A DNA stretch of 64,000 nt from Gp1-AA133 sp963850425 (GTDB lineage Bacteria; Acidobacteriota; Terriglobia; Terriglobales; Acidobacteriaceae), in the NCBI GenBank assembly GCA_963850425.1, contig CAWKLF010000001.1, forward strand, positions 992,001-1,056,000, read 5' to 3'. The stretch's first letter is position 1; every line of letters starts with the position of its first letter. The notes under the pieces were generated by a model. It was not told the DNA's origin. It ran no database searches and worked only from the letters and a program-made list of their open reading frames with translations. The position numbers and the translations under genes are program-made. This document shows positions 42,397-50,267 of this stretch, one piece after another.

Positions 42397-43365
42397 GTGC
42401 GCCTGGGACGTATCGTGCGCTTGCTCATGGATCATGCGATGGTCATGGTGAGCGGCACCAAGATCGGGGAAGAGATCGGCACTGGGCGATCCGAAGTCTG
42501 GCGCCTGATTCAGCAGTTGCGGTCGCTGGGAGTCGAAGTCGAAGGTCATCCGGCGACCGGTTACCGGCTTCGCTCGGTTCCCGACTTGCTGCTCGCCGAT
42601 GTGGTGGCGCCGCTCGTGAAGGGAACCCTGTTCTCCCAGATCCAGCACTACTACAAGATCGGGTCGACGAATGAGGCCGCGATGGAAGCGGCCGCGGCCG
42701 GCGCTCCGGAGGGATGCGTTTTCCTGGCTGAGGAGCAGACTGCGGGCAAGGGACGCGGCGGGAATCAGTGGCACTCGGCGCGATCGTCGGGGATTTACTG
42801 TTCGGTTGTGCTGCGCCCGAACTTGCCGCCGTCCGAGGCTCTGGTGCTTTCGCTTGCGACGGGATTGGCCGTGCATTCGGCGATCCGGGCAATCGACTCG
42901 CGAATGGCCCCAGACCTCAAGTGGCCGAATGATGTGCTGCTCGACGGCAAGAAGTTCTGTGGCATTCTCACCGAAATGAATGCGGAAGCAACCCGCGTGC
43001 GGCACGTCGTGATCGGGATCGGCATCAACGTGAACCAGCAGAAATTTCCGGAAGATGTCCGCGAAACGGCGACGTCTCTTTTGCTGGCTTCGGGCTCGGA
43101 GTGGTCGCGCGTGGAACTTACGGCAGCTTTGCTAAAATCGCTCGACCGCGAGTATCGCGACCTGCTGGAAAAGTCTGACGGACACGATAGGATTCTGCGG
43201 CGCTTCAGCGATGCGTCCACGTACGTTCGCGGGCGCAAGGTCCGCATCGAGGAGAACGGCGGCTTCGAAGGCGTCACCGACGGGCTCGACGCGCGCGGCT
43301 TCCTGCAAATCCGCACCGCGAAGGGGTTGCGCACAGTTTTAAGCGGAACCGTGCGGGCGCTCTAA
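42397..43365 (+). CDS. birA: Biotin-[acetyl-CoA-carboxylase] ligase, BirA type with HTH
   Basis: About 322 residues from GTG 42397. The N-terminal winged helix (about 5-65: KIGEEIGTGRSEVWRLIQQLRSLGVEVEGHPATGYRL) suggests the repressor form. The catalytic domain has STNEAAMEAA, GKGRGGNQWHS in place of GRGRxGRxW, LKWPNDVLLDGKKFCGILTE and GIGINVNQ. A C-terminal SH3-like domain ends the protein. It activates biotin and attaches it to the carboxylase carrier protein. coaX follows 5 bp later. The reading frame is open upstream to about 42328 with a basic sequence, so the true N-terminus may be 23 residues longer. Confidence 0.93.
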   Translation: MRLGRIVRLLMDHAMVMVSGTKIGEEIGTGRSEVWRLIQQLRSLGVEVEGHPATGYRLRSVPDLLLADVVAPLVKGTLFSQIQHYYKIGSTNEAAMEAAAAGAPEGCVFLAEEQTAGKGRGGNQWHSARSSGIYCSVVLRPNLPPSEALVLSLATGLAVHSAIRAIDSRMAPDLKWPNDVLLDGKKFCGILTEMNAEATRVRHVVIGIGINVNQQKFPEDVRETATSLLLASGSEWSRVELTAALLKSLDREYRDLLEKSDGHDRILRRFSDASTYVRGRKVRIEENGGFEGVTDGLDARGFLQIRTAKGLRTVLSGTVRAL

Positions 43366-43370
43366 CATCT

Positions 43371-44273
43371 ATGCTGCTGGTCATCGACGTCGGCAACACG
43401 AACACCGTGCTGGGCGTATTCGCCCCCGCCACGAAAGTGCACGCCGGCGAGGACATAACCACGCCTGTGCGTTACGAGCGGCTGGTAGCACAGTGGCGCG
43501 TATCGACCATCTGGAACCACACGGTCGACGAATACGGCGTTCTGTTCCGCAGCCTGTTCGCCATGGATGACCTGGACGCATCCGGAATACACGGCATCAT
43601 CATCTCGTCGGTCGTGCCTCCGCTGGACTCCACGTTGCGCCAGGTTTGCGAGCACTATTTCAAGTTGAAGCCGCTGTTTGTGGAGCCGGGCGTCAAGACC
43701 GGCATGCCGGTGCACTACGAAAATCCTTCCGAGGTGGGCGCCGATCGCATCGTGAACGGGGTTGCGGCTTTTGAAAAATATGGCGGCCCCTGCGTGGTGG
43801 TCGACTTCGGAACCGCAACCACTTTCGATTGCATCTCGGCGAAGGGCGAGTACATGGGTGGCGTGATCTGTCCCGGCATCGGGATTTCGGCGGACGCGCT
43901 TTTTCAGCGCACCGCCCGCCTGCCGCGCGTCGACATTCGCAAGCCGGCGCGCGTCATCGGCAGCACCACCGTCGGGAGCCTGCAGTCGGGGCTGTACTAC
44001 GGCTACCTCGGACTGGTCGACGGGATCCTCGAGGAACTTCTGCGCGAGTTGGGCAAGGATGCGAAAGTGATCGCGACCGGCGGCTTGGGGTCGATGATCG
44101 GCACGGCGTCGAAGTACATCAAGACCATCGACGACCATTTGACGCTCGAAGGCTTGCGCATCATCTGGGAGCGCAACTCGGGCGGCAAAGCCGAGTCCAA
44201 AACGAAGCCTGCCAAGCCAAACGACTCGAGTAAGGCTTCCGCCAGCGCGAAGTCTCGGACGTCCTCTCACTAG
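43371..44273 (+). CDS. coaX: Type III pantothenate kinase
   Basis: A 300-residue kinase of the first step of coenzyme A synthesis. Motifs are LLVIDVGNTNTVLGVF (phosphate loop), ISSVVPPLDSTL, GADRIVNGVAAFEKYGGPCVVVDFGTATTFD and ATGGLGSMI. The final 35 residues are Ser/Lys-rich and unlikely to be part of the fold. It is directly downstream of birA (5 bp). BirA and CoaX are often adjacent or fused in bacteria. It differs from CoaA and is not inhibited by CoA in studied species. Confidence 0.95.
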   Translation: MLLVIDVGNTNTVLGVFAPATKVHAGEDITTPVRYERLVAQWRVSTIWNHTVDEYGVLFRSLFAMDDLDASGIHGIIISSVVPPLDSTLRQVCEHYFKLKPLFVEPGVKTGMPVHYENPSEVGADRIVNGVAAFEKYGGPCVVVDFGTATTFDCISAKGEYMGGVICPGIGISADALFQRTARLPRVDIRKPARVIGSTTVGSLQSGLYYGYLGLVDGILEELLRELGKDAKVIATGGLGSMIGTASKYIKTIDDHLTLEGLRIIWERNSGGKAESKTKPAKPNDSSKASASAKSRTSSH

Positions 44274-44278
44274 CGCTC

Positions 44279-44998
44279 GTGGATAATTATTTCAACTACT
44301 TTACGGAGATCGAAGAGCATTTTCAGCGGCGGCGTGGCGGGATTCTGCTTCTGTCGACGCTTGATTGGGCCCTGATCGAGACCTGGAAAGACGCGGGCAT
44401 TCCGCTGGAAGCGGCGTTGCGCGGCATCGATGCGGCCTTCGACCGCTACGACGAACGTCCCTCGAAATCGCGCAAGGTGAACAGCCTCGCCTATTGCGCG
44501 CAGGAAGTGCTGACGGCCGCCGAAGACATGAAAGAAGCGGCCGTGGGCGCGGCTGCGTATCAAACTGGCGCAGCCGAGCCGGGAGGCCCAGTTCGCGGAT
44601 TTGATCCGGAAGAGATCGCAAGCTTTCTCCGCAAAAACGCCGAGCGGCTGGAGCAGGCGAAGTTGCCAGCCGGAAGCGGAGTCTCTCCAGACGCTCTGGC
44701 GCGCGAGTCATCGGCAACCCTGCGCAGGCTCGCTGACGAACTTAGCGCGAGCAAGTCTCTGCGCCTTGAAGATGTGGAGCGCAGACTCACGGTGCTGGAA
44801 GAAAAACTTCTGGCGGCTTTGATGGCAGCCATTCCGGATGAGGACCTGGTCAACATTCGAGCCCAGGCCGACCGGGAGCTAGCCCCCTACCGCAGCAAAA
44901 TGCCGGGAGCGCAGATCGAGCAACTGCTGAGGCAATACATCCACAAACGGCTGCTCGAGAAATACAGCCTGCCGCGGCTCAGCCTGTTCTACATGTGA
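44279..44998 (+). CDS. Conserved hypothetical protein, helical
   Basis: A 239-residue protein with a GTG start 5 bp after coaX, so probably in the same operon. It opens with DNYFNYFTEIEEHFQRRRGGILLLSTLDWALIETWKDAGIPLEAALRGIDAAF and is predicted helical with no signal or membrane segment. The N-terminal 60 residues look like a conserved core and the rest has Glu/Ala-rich helices (LRRLADELSASKSLRLEDVERRLTVLEEKLL). No family is recognised. The location suggests a link with the cofactor genes, but this is only by position. Confidence 0.7.
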   Translation: MDNYFNYFTEIEEHFQRRRGGILLLSTLDWALIETWKDAGIPLEAALRGIDAAFDRYDERPSKSRKVNSLAYCAQEVLTAAEDMKEAAVGAAAYQTGAAEPGGPVRGFDPEEIASFLRKNAERLEQAKLPAGSGVSPDALARESSATLRRLADELSASKSLRLEDVERRLTVLEEKLLAALMAAIPDEDLVNIRAQADRELAPYRSKMPGAQIEQLLRQYIHKRLLEKYSLPRLSLFYM

Positions 44999-45024
44999 CG
45001 GTTCCAGAGGAATATGTGAGCTTG

Positions 45025-45143
45025 GGGGGTATACCCCCTCCCCCCTTATCTTTTGGAATCATCGGCTTACGCGTGAGACCAGGCCAAAATCTAACATTTC
45101 AAAGAACTTAAAGGCAAAATATTCCGGACAAAGGACTTAGGCC
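45025..45143. repeat. Palindrome and degenerate tandem repeat in the gap after the coaX operon
   Basis: The gap 44999-45327 contains a perfect 14-bp palindrome GGGGGTATACCCCC (45025-45038) followed by a C-tract and TTATCTTTT. It also contains two degenerate copies of a 31-bp unit (45082-45112 and 45113-45143) sharing GGC, CAAAAT, CAAAG and ACTTA. No gene or clear promoter was found in the rest of this gap. Confidence 0.55.
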
Positions 45144-45327
45144 GGAAAACGTTGCCCTGCGGGCGATAGGTCCGCAGTGTGGCTTATAGCTGAAGGGAAT
45201 GGAGTGGGATAGGACTTCGATCACATGAGCGCGTGATGTACTTTGACTAGAACTCTCCCACACCACCCCTGCACTGTGGAGTTATTCGCCTGCAGAAAAG
45301 CACCTGCGATTGGGCCATGCCCGCAAA

Positions 45328-45798
45328 CTAGTGTGCCTTCGCAGCGCTTCGTGGCGTCAGAAACGCAAGGACAGCGGCTACGAGAAACAGGGCGAGAACG
45401 TCGCCCCAGAGATGGCCGATGTGCTCAGGGTTGGCCAGGGACTGGGCTCCCATGATCGCTGCGTGCACCACGCTCGACCACACCGTGAACCAGATGAGGC
45501 TCAAATTGGCGAGCGGGTTGCGGCTGGCGATCAGCAGAAAAATCCCCAAGGTCGCATAAATACCCAGAATCATCTGCAGGTAATGCGGAGTGTGGGCGCC
45601 CATGTGCCACGACCAGCCCGAGGGCCAAACCTGCGTGAGCGCGTAAATTCCGAAGATAAACGTCACACCTACCAGCCTGAGAGCAACGCGCAAATATTTG
45701 AGATGCGGTTCTGCAATAGTTTTTCCTTTTAGACCGGCAGGTTCGGACTGGTCGCGGGGGAAAGCCTGATCCGTAATGTTCGCTTGCGTCAGTGACAT
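45328..45798 (-). CDS. Small four-helix membrane protein (DUF6632-like)
   Basis: A 156-residue protein with four hydrophobic helices: YLRVALRLVGVTFIFGIYALT, LQMILGIYATLGIFLLIAS, LSLIWFTVWSSVVHAAIMGAQ and GDVLALFLVAAVLAFL. Conserved-looking residues are the WSWHMGAHTPHYLQMILGIYATLG region and the H in VVHAAIMG. GGAGGA precedes ATG 45798. A palindromic operator-like element identical in layout to that at 34024 lies 108 bp upstream (45906-45936). The DUF6632 label is from recall of similar proteins and is tentative. The function is unknown. Confidence 0.65.
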   Translation of the reverse strand: MSLTQANITDQAFPRDQSEPAGLKGKTIAEPHLKYLRVALRLVGVTFIFGIYALTQVWPSGWSWHMGAHTPHYLQMILGIYATLGIFLLIASRNPLANLSLIWFTVWSSVVHAAIMGAQSLANPEHIGHLWGDVLALFLVAAVLAFLTPRSAAKAH

Positions 45799-45905
45799 AG
45801 TTCCTCCTTCAAAGTTCGGCGCTTTGGCGACTAGCGCCGGTGAGATTCGTCGTTCGTTTGATCGATTGCGCTTCATCGAGAGACTAGAACCTGAAGGGGC
45901 GTGGA

Positions 45906-45936
45906 ACAAGATGGCAGATATGCCATTGTGCATAGG
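45906..45936. promoter_or_regulatory. Palindromic operator, copy B
   Basis: ATGGCA-GATA-TGCCAT with flanks ACAAG and ATAGG, matching copy A (34024-34054) at 27 of 31 positions. It lies 108 bp from the start of the membrane protein gene (minus strand) and 174 bp before the next plus-strand gene. The rest of the gap 45799-46109 shows no gene. Confidence 0.75.
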
Positions 45937-46109
45937 TGATTACGCCACCCCGGGCGCCTCACTTCGGCTCATCGATAAAAAGGAAGGGCAGAGGGCTGAG
46001 GCCACCAAACAGCAGTTCCCTGGCCGCTCACGCTCCTCGGAATGACAATCGAAAAATCCCATGGTCCGGTGTGGGGGGAAATTGCATCCGATGAGCAGAG
46101 GATGCTCAT

Positions 46110-46553
46110 ATGCCGGCCCCGCGCTGGCTGGCGCGATTCAACTTGCACGTAACAAATCGGATTCTTGGTCCACTGGCGGTGCAAATGCCAGGGATGGGAG
46201 TCGTTGTGCACGTTGGGCGGAAGACGCAGCGAGTGTACCGAACGCCGGTGATCGTGTTCCAGCGAGGCAACCGGTTCGTGATCGCGCTTACGTACGGGCG
46301 CGAGTCAGAATGGGTTCGCAATGTAGTGGCGCGGGGCGAATGCGAACTTGAGACCCGGGGACACACGCTGCAACTTACTGCACCCTATCTTTATCGTGAC
46401 GAGAAGCGACGTGCGGTGCCCGAGATGGTTCGGCTTATGCTGGTGGTTCTCAATGTTTCGGACTTTCTGGAGCTAACGGTCCGGGAAACTGGCGTTTCAA
46501 TCGATCATGGCGAAGAAAGCGGTCAAAAAAACGCGAGACGAAGGTCAGCCTGA
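46110..46553 (+). CDS. Nitroreductase/deazaflavin-dependent oxidoreductase-like (Ddn family)
   Basis: A 147-residue protein with the small split-barrel pattern of the Ddn/DUF385 group: MPAPRWLARFNLHVTNRILGPLAVQMPGMGVVVHVGRKTQRVYRTPVIVFQRGNRFVIALTYGRESEWVRNVVARGECEL. In actinobacteria such proteins use F420H2. Whether this organism makes F420 is not shown in the window, so the cofactor is open. Its end overlaps the next gene by 47 bp in another frame. It is divergent from the four-helix membrane protein and lies 174 bp from operator copy B. Confidence 0.8.
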   Translation: MPAPRWLARFNLHVTNRILGPLAVQMPGMGVVVHVGRKTQRVYRTPVIVFQRGNRFVIALTYGRESEWVRNVVARGECELETRGHTLQLTAPYLYRDEKRRAVPEMVRLMLVVLNVSDFLELTVRETGVSIDHGEESGQKNARRRSA

Positions 46554-46806
46554 AATTCTGAAAGGCTGGAAAGCGATTGCGGAATTTTTGGGGGAACCGG
46601 TGTCGGTGGCGCAACGCTGGGGGTCGGAGGGGATGCCGGTATCGCGGGTTGGACGGTCGGTCACGAGCACTCCCGAGCAGCTGAATGCATGGCTGGGGCG
46701 CGTGTCGGATAAGCCGGTACACATTGTTACGAGCGAGACCGATCTGGCCTCGGAGTTGAAGCGCGGGATCGCGTTCGCCAAGCAAAGCAAGAAGTCAGTG
46801 GGCTGA
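46507..46806 (+). CDS. Small helix-turn-helix (excisionase-like) protein
   Basis: A 99-residue basic protein. Residues 18-66 (LKGWKAIAEFLGEPVSVAQRWGSEGMPVSRVGRSVTSTPEQLNAWLG) fit a MerR/excisionase-type winged HTH with the W...IAEFL...QRW...GMPV pattern. The rest is basic and unstructured. The ATG lies inside the 3' end of the oxidoreductase gene (47-bp overlap) with a poor ribosome binding site, so translation could be coupled. No integrase or phage gene is nearby, so it is probably a chromosomal regulator. The target is unknown. Confidence 0.75.
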   Translation: MAKKAVKKTRDEGQPEILKGWKAIAEFLGEPVSVAQRWGSEGMPVSRVGRSVTSTPEQLNAWLGRVSDKPVHIVTSETDLASELKRGIAFAKQSKKSVG

Positions 46807-46866
46807 AGTGCGGTTTCGGAAGCAGCGCTGCCATTCTTCAAACCAATTACTCATGTGAGGAGACAG

Positions 46867-48504
46867 ATGCAGAGGCCCCTTGTGCTTACGGTCGCAATCA
46901 TGACGGTGCTGTTTTCAGTTGGCAGCAGTGGCGCGCAGAACTTTCACAACGCGCCTGAGTCCGCGAAGGAACTGAAGAATCCGTACGAGGGAACGGCGGC
47001 GGGAGCGGAGGCGGGCAAGCCTCTGTATCACTTACGATGCGCGCGCTGCCATGGGGAAACCGGGCAGGGGTCGGGAAATATTCCGGCGTTGCGGGCGGAC
47101 GTCATCCGCAAGGTGACGCCCGGAGAGGTGTTCTGGTTTATTACCAAGGGTGACCCGAAGCGGGAGATGCCGTCGTGGGCGAAGCTGCCAGCTGATCAGC
47201 GGTGGAAGATCGTCAATTATGTGAAGAGCGACTATCTGCAGAAGGGAGCGAAGTTGCCGGCTTCCGCTCCCCCGATGGCATCCACATTGAAGCTTCCGGC
47301 GCCCCCGCCTCCCTTTACGGACTTTCGTTACCAGTCGCCTGGGCGGCTACGCAGGATTTCGATTTCAGACCTTCCTCAACCCTACAGTACGAAATCGAGC
47401 GACAACGGCCCGGATCTGGTGGCGCGGCCAAGGGACGCATGGCCCAAGGCGCCAGCCGGATTCAAGGTGGATTTGTATGCGGCGGGACTGGAGAATCCTC
47501 GCCTGCTGCGGACGGCGCCGAACGGGGATATCTTCCTCGCCGAAAGTGATGCAGGGCGCGTCCGGGTATTTCGCGGGATGGATGGTGATGGCAAGCCGCA
47601 GCAGATGCAGGTTTTCGCAACCGGAATGAGGCGCCCTTACGGCATCGCGTTCTATCCCCCGGGGCCGGAGCCGCAGTGGATTTATATCGGGTGTGAAAAC
47701 GAGGTGGTGCGGTTCCCGTATAAGAGCGGAGACATGGCGGCTACCGGAAAGCCACAGCATCTGGTTGATTTGCCAACCGATGGACACTGGACGCGGTCGA
47801 TAGAATTTTCACCTGACGGCAAGACGATGTTCGTAGCGGTCGGCTCGCGGTCGAATGTGGACGACCCGGATGAAACTCCTGAGGAAAGGAATCGGGCGGC
47901 TATTCTGGCGTTCAATCCTGATGGGAGAAATCAACGCGTGTATGCGTACGGAATCCGGAATGCGGGTGGCGGGCTGGCGGTAAGTCCGAAGACGGGCGAG
48001 CTGTGGTGTTCGGTGAATGAACGGGACGCGCTGGGCGACAATTTGGTTCCTGATTACATCACTCACGTGCAGGAGGGCGGATTTTATGGATGGCCGTGGT
48101 GGTACCTGGGGACGCACCAGGATCCACGTCATAAAGGGAAGCATCCGGAGTTGAAGAATAAGGCAATTGTTCCGGATGTGCTGTTGCAGGCGCATAATGC
48201 CTCGCTCGGCATCACTTTTTATGAGGGCAAGCAGTTTCCAGCGGAGTACCAGGGCGATATTTTTTCAGGACAACACGGATCGTGGAATAAGTCGGCCCGT
48301 ACCGGGTATGAGGTCATTCGCGTGCCTTTGCATCAGAGCGGGAAGGCGAGCGGAGATTATGAAGATTTTCTGACGGGATTTGTTCTCCCGGACGGAAACG
48401 TTTGGGGACGTCCAGTGGGAGTTGCGGTCGCTCCCGACGGGTCGTTGCTAGTGAGCGATGATGGGTCGAATTCGATTTGGCGGGTTAGTTACGTGGGGAA
48501 GTGA
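46867..48504 (+). CDS. PQQ-dependent sugar dehydrogenase-like protein with N-terminal cytochrome c
   Basis: A 545-residue exported protein (signal about 1-23, ending GAQ). Residues 45-135 form a cytochrome c domain with haem motif CARCHG and a likely Met ligand in REMPSWAKL. Residues 190-545 form a six-bladed propeller of the glucose/sorbosone dehydrogenase family: APNGDIFLAESDAGRVRVFRG, GMRRPYGIAFYPPG, WTRSIEFSPDGKTMFVAVGS, ERNRAAILAFNPDG, GFYGWPWWYLG and FSGQHGSWNKSARTGYEVIRV. GAGGAGACAG precedes ATG 46867, which is preferred over an upstream in-frame start at 46855. It oxidises a sugar or alcohol in the periplasm; the substrate is unknown. Confidence 0.9.
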   Translation: MQRPLVLTVAIMTVLFSVGSSGAQNFHNAPESAKELKNPYEGTAAGAEAGKPLYHLRCARCHGETGQGSGNIPALRADVIRKVTPGEVFWFITKGDPKREMPSWAKLPADQRWKIVNYVKSDYLQKGAKLPASAPPMASTLKLPAPPPPFTDFRYQSPGRLRRISISDLPQPYSTKSSDNGPDLVARPRDAWPKAPAGFKVDLYAAGLENPRLLRTAPNGDIFLAESDAGRVRVFRGMDGDGKPQQMQVFATGMRRPYGIAFYPPGPEPQWIYIGCENEVVRFPYKSGDMAATGKPQHLVDLPTDGHWTRSIEFSPDGKTMFVAVGSRSNVDDPDETPEERNRAAILAFNPDGRNQRVYAYGIRNAGGGLAVSPKTGELWCSVNERDALGDNLVPDYITHVQEGGFYGWPWWYLGTHQDPRHKGKHPELKNKAIVPDVLLQAHNASLGITFYEGKQFPAEYQGDIFSGQHGSWNKSARTGYEVIRVPLHQSGKASGDYEDFLTGFVLPDGNVWGRPVGVAVAPDGSLLVSDDGSNSIWRVSYVGK

Positions 48505-48539
48505 CGGGGCCGAGCGTCTTCTGATTCGCCGACGAGCTC

Positions 48540-48648
48540 GCGGGCTCAAGCCCGCCTCGCTGAATGTCGTCCCTACGGGACTTGCGCTCGTTGTGGCCCT
48601 GCACCCAGCGCTTACGCGCTGGGCTAATCTATGCCGCCGCTACGCGGC
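48540..48648. repeat. Array of four hairpins after the PQQ dehydrogenase gene
   Basis: Four inverted repeats follow each other: GCGGGCT/AGCCCGC (48540-48555), GTCCC-TAC-GGGAC (48569-48581), CCCAGCGC-TTAC-GCGCTGGG (48604-48623) and GCCGC-TAC-GCGGC (48636-48648). Three have loops of TAC or TTAC. This is a modular repeat, not a standard terminator; T-tracts are absent. Confidence 0.7.
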
Positions 48649-48745
48649 TCCTGTCGGTGGTTCAGAGTGCTCGTTGACGCGGGCTTCCGCCTGGATCATC
48701 CCATCGCTGCAATCCACATAGGTGAGTTTGCTTTATTCTGCACAG

Positions 48746-48804
48746 TTGACGCTAGCCGCGAAGTGCATTGCCACATTTTGACGCTGGCTGCGAACTGCAT
48801 TGCC
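48746..48804. repeat. 27-bp direct repeat, period 32
   Basis: Copies at 48746-48772 and 48778-48804 share 24 of 27 bases (TTGACGCT.GC.GCGAA.TGCATTGCC). They lie 37 bp upstream of the TATAAT box before the Pnkp gene. The rest of the gap 48505-48922 holds the hairpin array and no gene. Confidence 0.8.
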
Positions 48805-48840
48805 GCCTTGGGTGAGTGACGACCGCTGAAGAGCTCCTCG

Positions 48841-48846
48841 TATAAT
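48841..48846 (+). promoter_or_regulatory. TATAAT box for the Pnkp-like gene
   Basis: A perfect TATAAT lies 76 nt before the GTG start at 48923. The best -35 candidate is GTGACG (48816-48821) at 19 nt, which is weak. The repeat pair 48746-48804 lies just upstream. Confidence 0.45.
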
Positions 48847-48922
48847 ACTCCGTCACATTTCTTCCGGTCGGAAAGGAAGATTCGCAGGTGGGCGGCCCGA
48901 CGCAGATGGGAGTCTTCTCCCG

Positions 48923-50263
48923 GTGAAGATCACTATTCCGGAATTGTCTCTGGTGGCGATGGTGGGCGCCTCGGGATGCGGGAAGTCGACGTTTGCACGC
49001 CAGCATTTCAAGCCAACGGAAATCCTCTCGTCGGACTTCTGCCGGGGCTTGGTGGCGGATAACCAAAATGACCAGGCGGCGACTGGCGACGCATTCGAGG
49101 TATTACATTTCATCGCACGCAAGCGCCTGGCGGCGGGCCGGCTGACCGTGGTGGACGCAACTAACGTCCAGATGGAAGCGCGCAAGGCGCTGGTGGCGCT
49201 GGCTCGTGAATATCACGTGCTGCCGGTCGCGATCGTGCTGAACATGCCAGAGAAGCTGTGCCAGGAGCGCAACCAGTCGCGGCCCGACCGGCAATTTGGC
49301 CCGCATGTGGTACGCAATCAGGCGCAGCAACTGCGGCGTTCGATTCGCGGCTTAGAAAGGGAAGGGTTCCGGCATGTGTTCGTGATTTCGTCTCCGGAGG
49401 AGGTCGCGAGCACCGCGATTACGCGACACCCGCTTTGGAGCAATCGCAAAGATGAACACGGCCCGTTCGACATCATCGGCGACGTACACGGGTGTCATGA
49501 CGAACTGGTTGCATTGCTGATGGATCTGGGATACAAGCCCGCGGCGGCGGGCGCATACAAGCATCCGCAGGGCCGTAAGGCGGTGTTCGTCGGGGATCTG
49601 GTGGATCGTGGGCCGAAGATTCCGCAGACCGTCATCCTGGTAAAGGGAATGGTGGATGCGGGCGACGCTTTGTGCGTGCCGGGAAATCACGACGTCAAGT
49701 TCATGCGCGCGGTGTGGGGAAAGGACGTTCAGATCACGCATGGGCTGGGCGACTCGTTAAAGCAGTTCGAGGAGGCCGACAAACACTGGCGCGGCCTGTC
49801 GCGGATCGCGGCAGAATTCATTCACAAGCTGATCAGCCATTACGTGCTCGACGACGGCAAGCTGGTGGTCGCGCACGCGGGCATGAAAGAGGAGATGCAG
49901 GGTCGTGGGTCCGGGAAAGTGCGGGACTTCGCGCTCTTTGGCGAGACGACGGGAGAGATCGATGAGCGCGGGCTTCCCGTCCGTTACAACTGGGCGGCCG
50001 AGTATCGCGGCAAGGCGATGGTGGTGTATGGCCACACGCCGATCACGGAACCCGAGTGGCTGAATCGCACCATCAACATTGATACCGGTTGCGTGTATGG
50101 AGGAAAGCTGACGGCGCTGCGCTATCCGGAGAGAGAACTGGTTTCAGTTCCGGCGCTGCGGACTTACTACGAACCCGCGAAGCGTGTTGCGAAGGCTGAA
50201 ACGGCGGAGCCCGCTCTCACCGGACAACAGCAACATGATGAGCCGGTGGATCCGAGACTTTAG
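48923..50263 (+). CDS. Pnkp-type polynucleotide kinase-phosphatase lacking the ligase domain
   Basis: A 446-residue protein. Residues 1-170 form a kinase with P-loop GASGCGKS (15-22), VVDATNVQMEARK and RPDRQFG. Residues 180-420 form a metallophosphatase with GDVHGCHDEL (186-195), GDLVDRGP (224-231), GNHD (254-257), AHAGM and YGHTPITEPEW. This order is that of bacterial Pnkp (kinase-phosphatase-ligase, about 850-870 residues), but the C-terminal adenylyltransferase is absent. The last 25 residues are unstructured. It would process RNA ends in a repair pathway; sealing would need a separate ligase. No hen1 is adjacent. GTG start with GGGAG about 10 nt upstream. Confidence 0.85.
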   Translation: MKITIPELSLVAMVGASGCGKSTFARQHFKPTEILSSDFCRGLVADNQNDQAATGDAFEVLHFIARKRLAAGRLTVVDATNVQMEARKALVALAREYHVLPVAIVLNMPEKLCQERNQSRPDRQFGPHVVRNQAQQLRRSIRGLEREGFRHVFVISSPEEVASTAITRHPLWSNRKDEHGPFDIIGDVHGCHDELVALLMDLGYKPAAAGAYKHPQGRKAVFVGDLVDRGPKIPQTVILVKGMVDAGDALCVPGNHDVKFMRAVWGKDVQITHGLGDSLKQFEEADKHWRGLSRIAAEFIHKLISHYVLDDGKLVVAHAGMKEEMQGRGSGKVRDFALFGETTGEIDERGLPVRYNWAAEYRGKAMVVYGHTPITEPEWLNRTINIDTGCVYGGKLTALRYPERELVSVPALRTYYEPAKRVAKAETAEPALTGQQQHDEPVDPRL

Positions 50264-50267
50264 CGCG

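Noticed and set aside
34024..45936. The 34024-45936 region as an inserted island
   Set aside because: It carries housekeeping genes (valS, nadC, birA, coaX) and no integrase, att repeats or tRNA at the edges. The shared palindrome is better explained as an operator.
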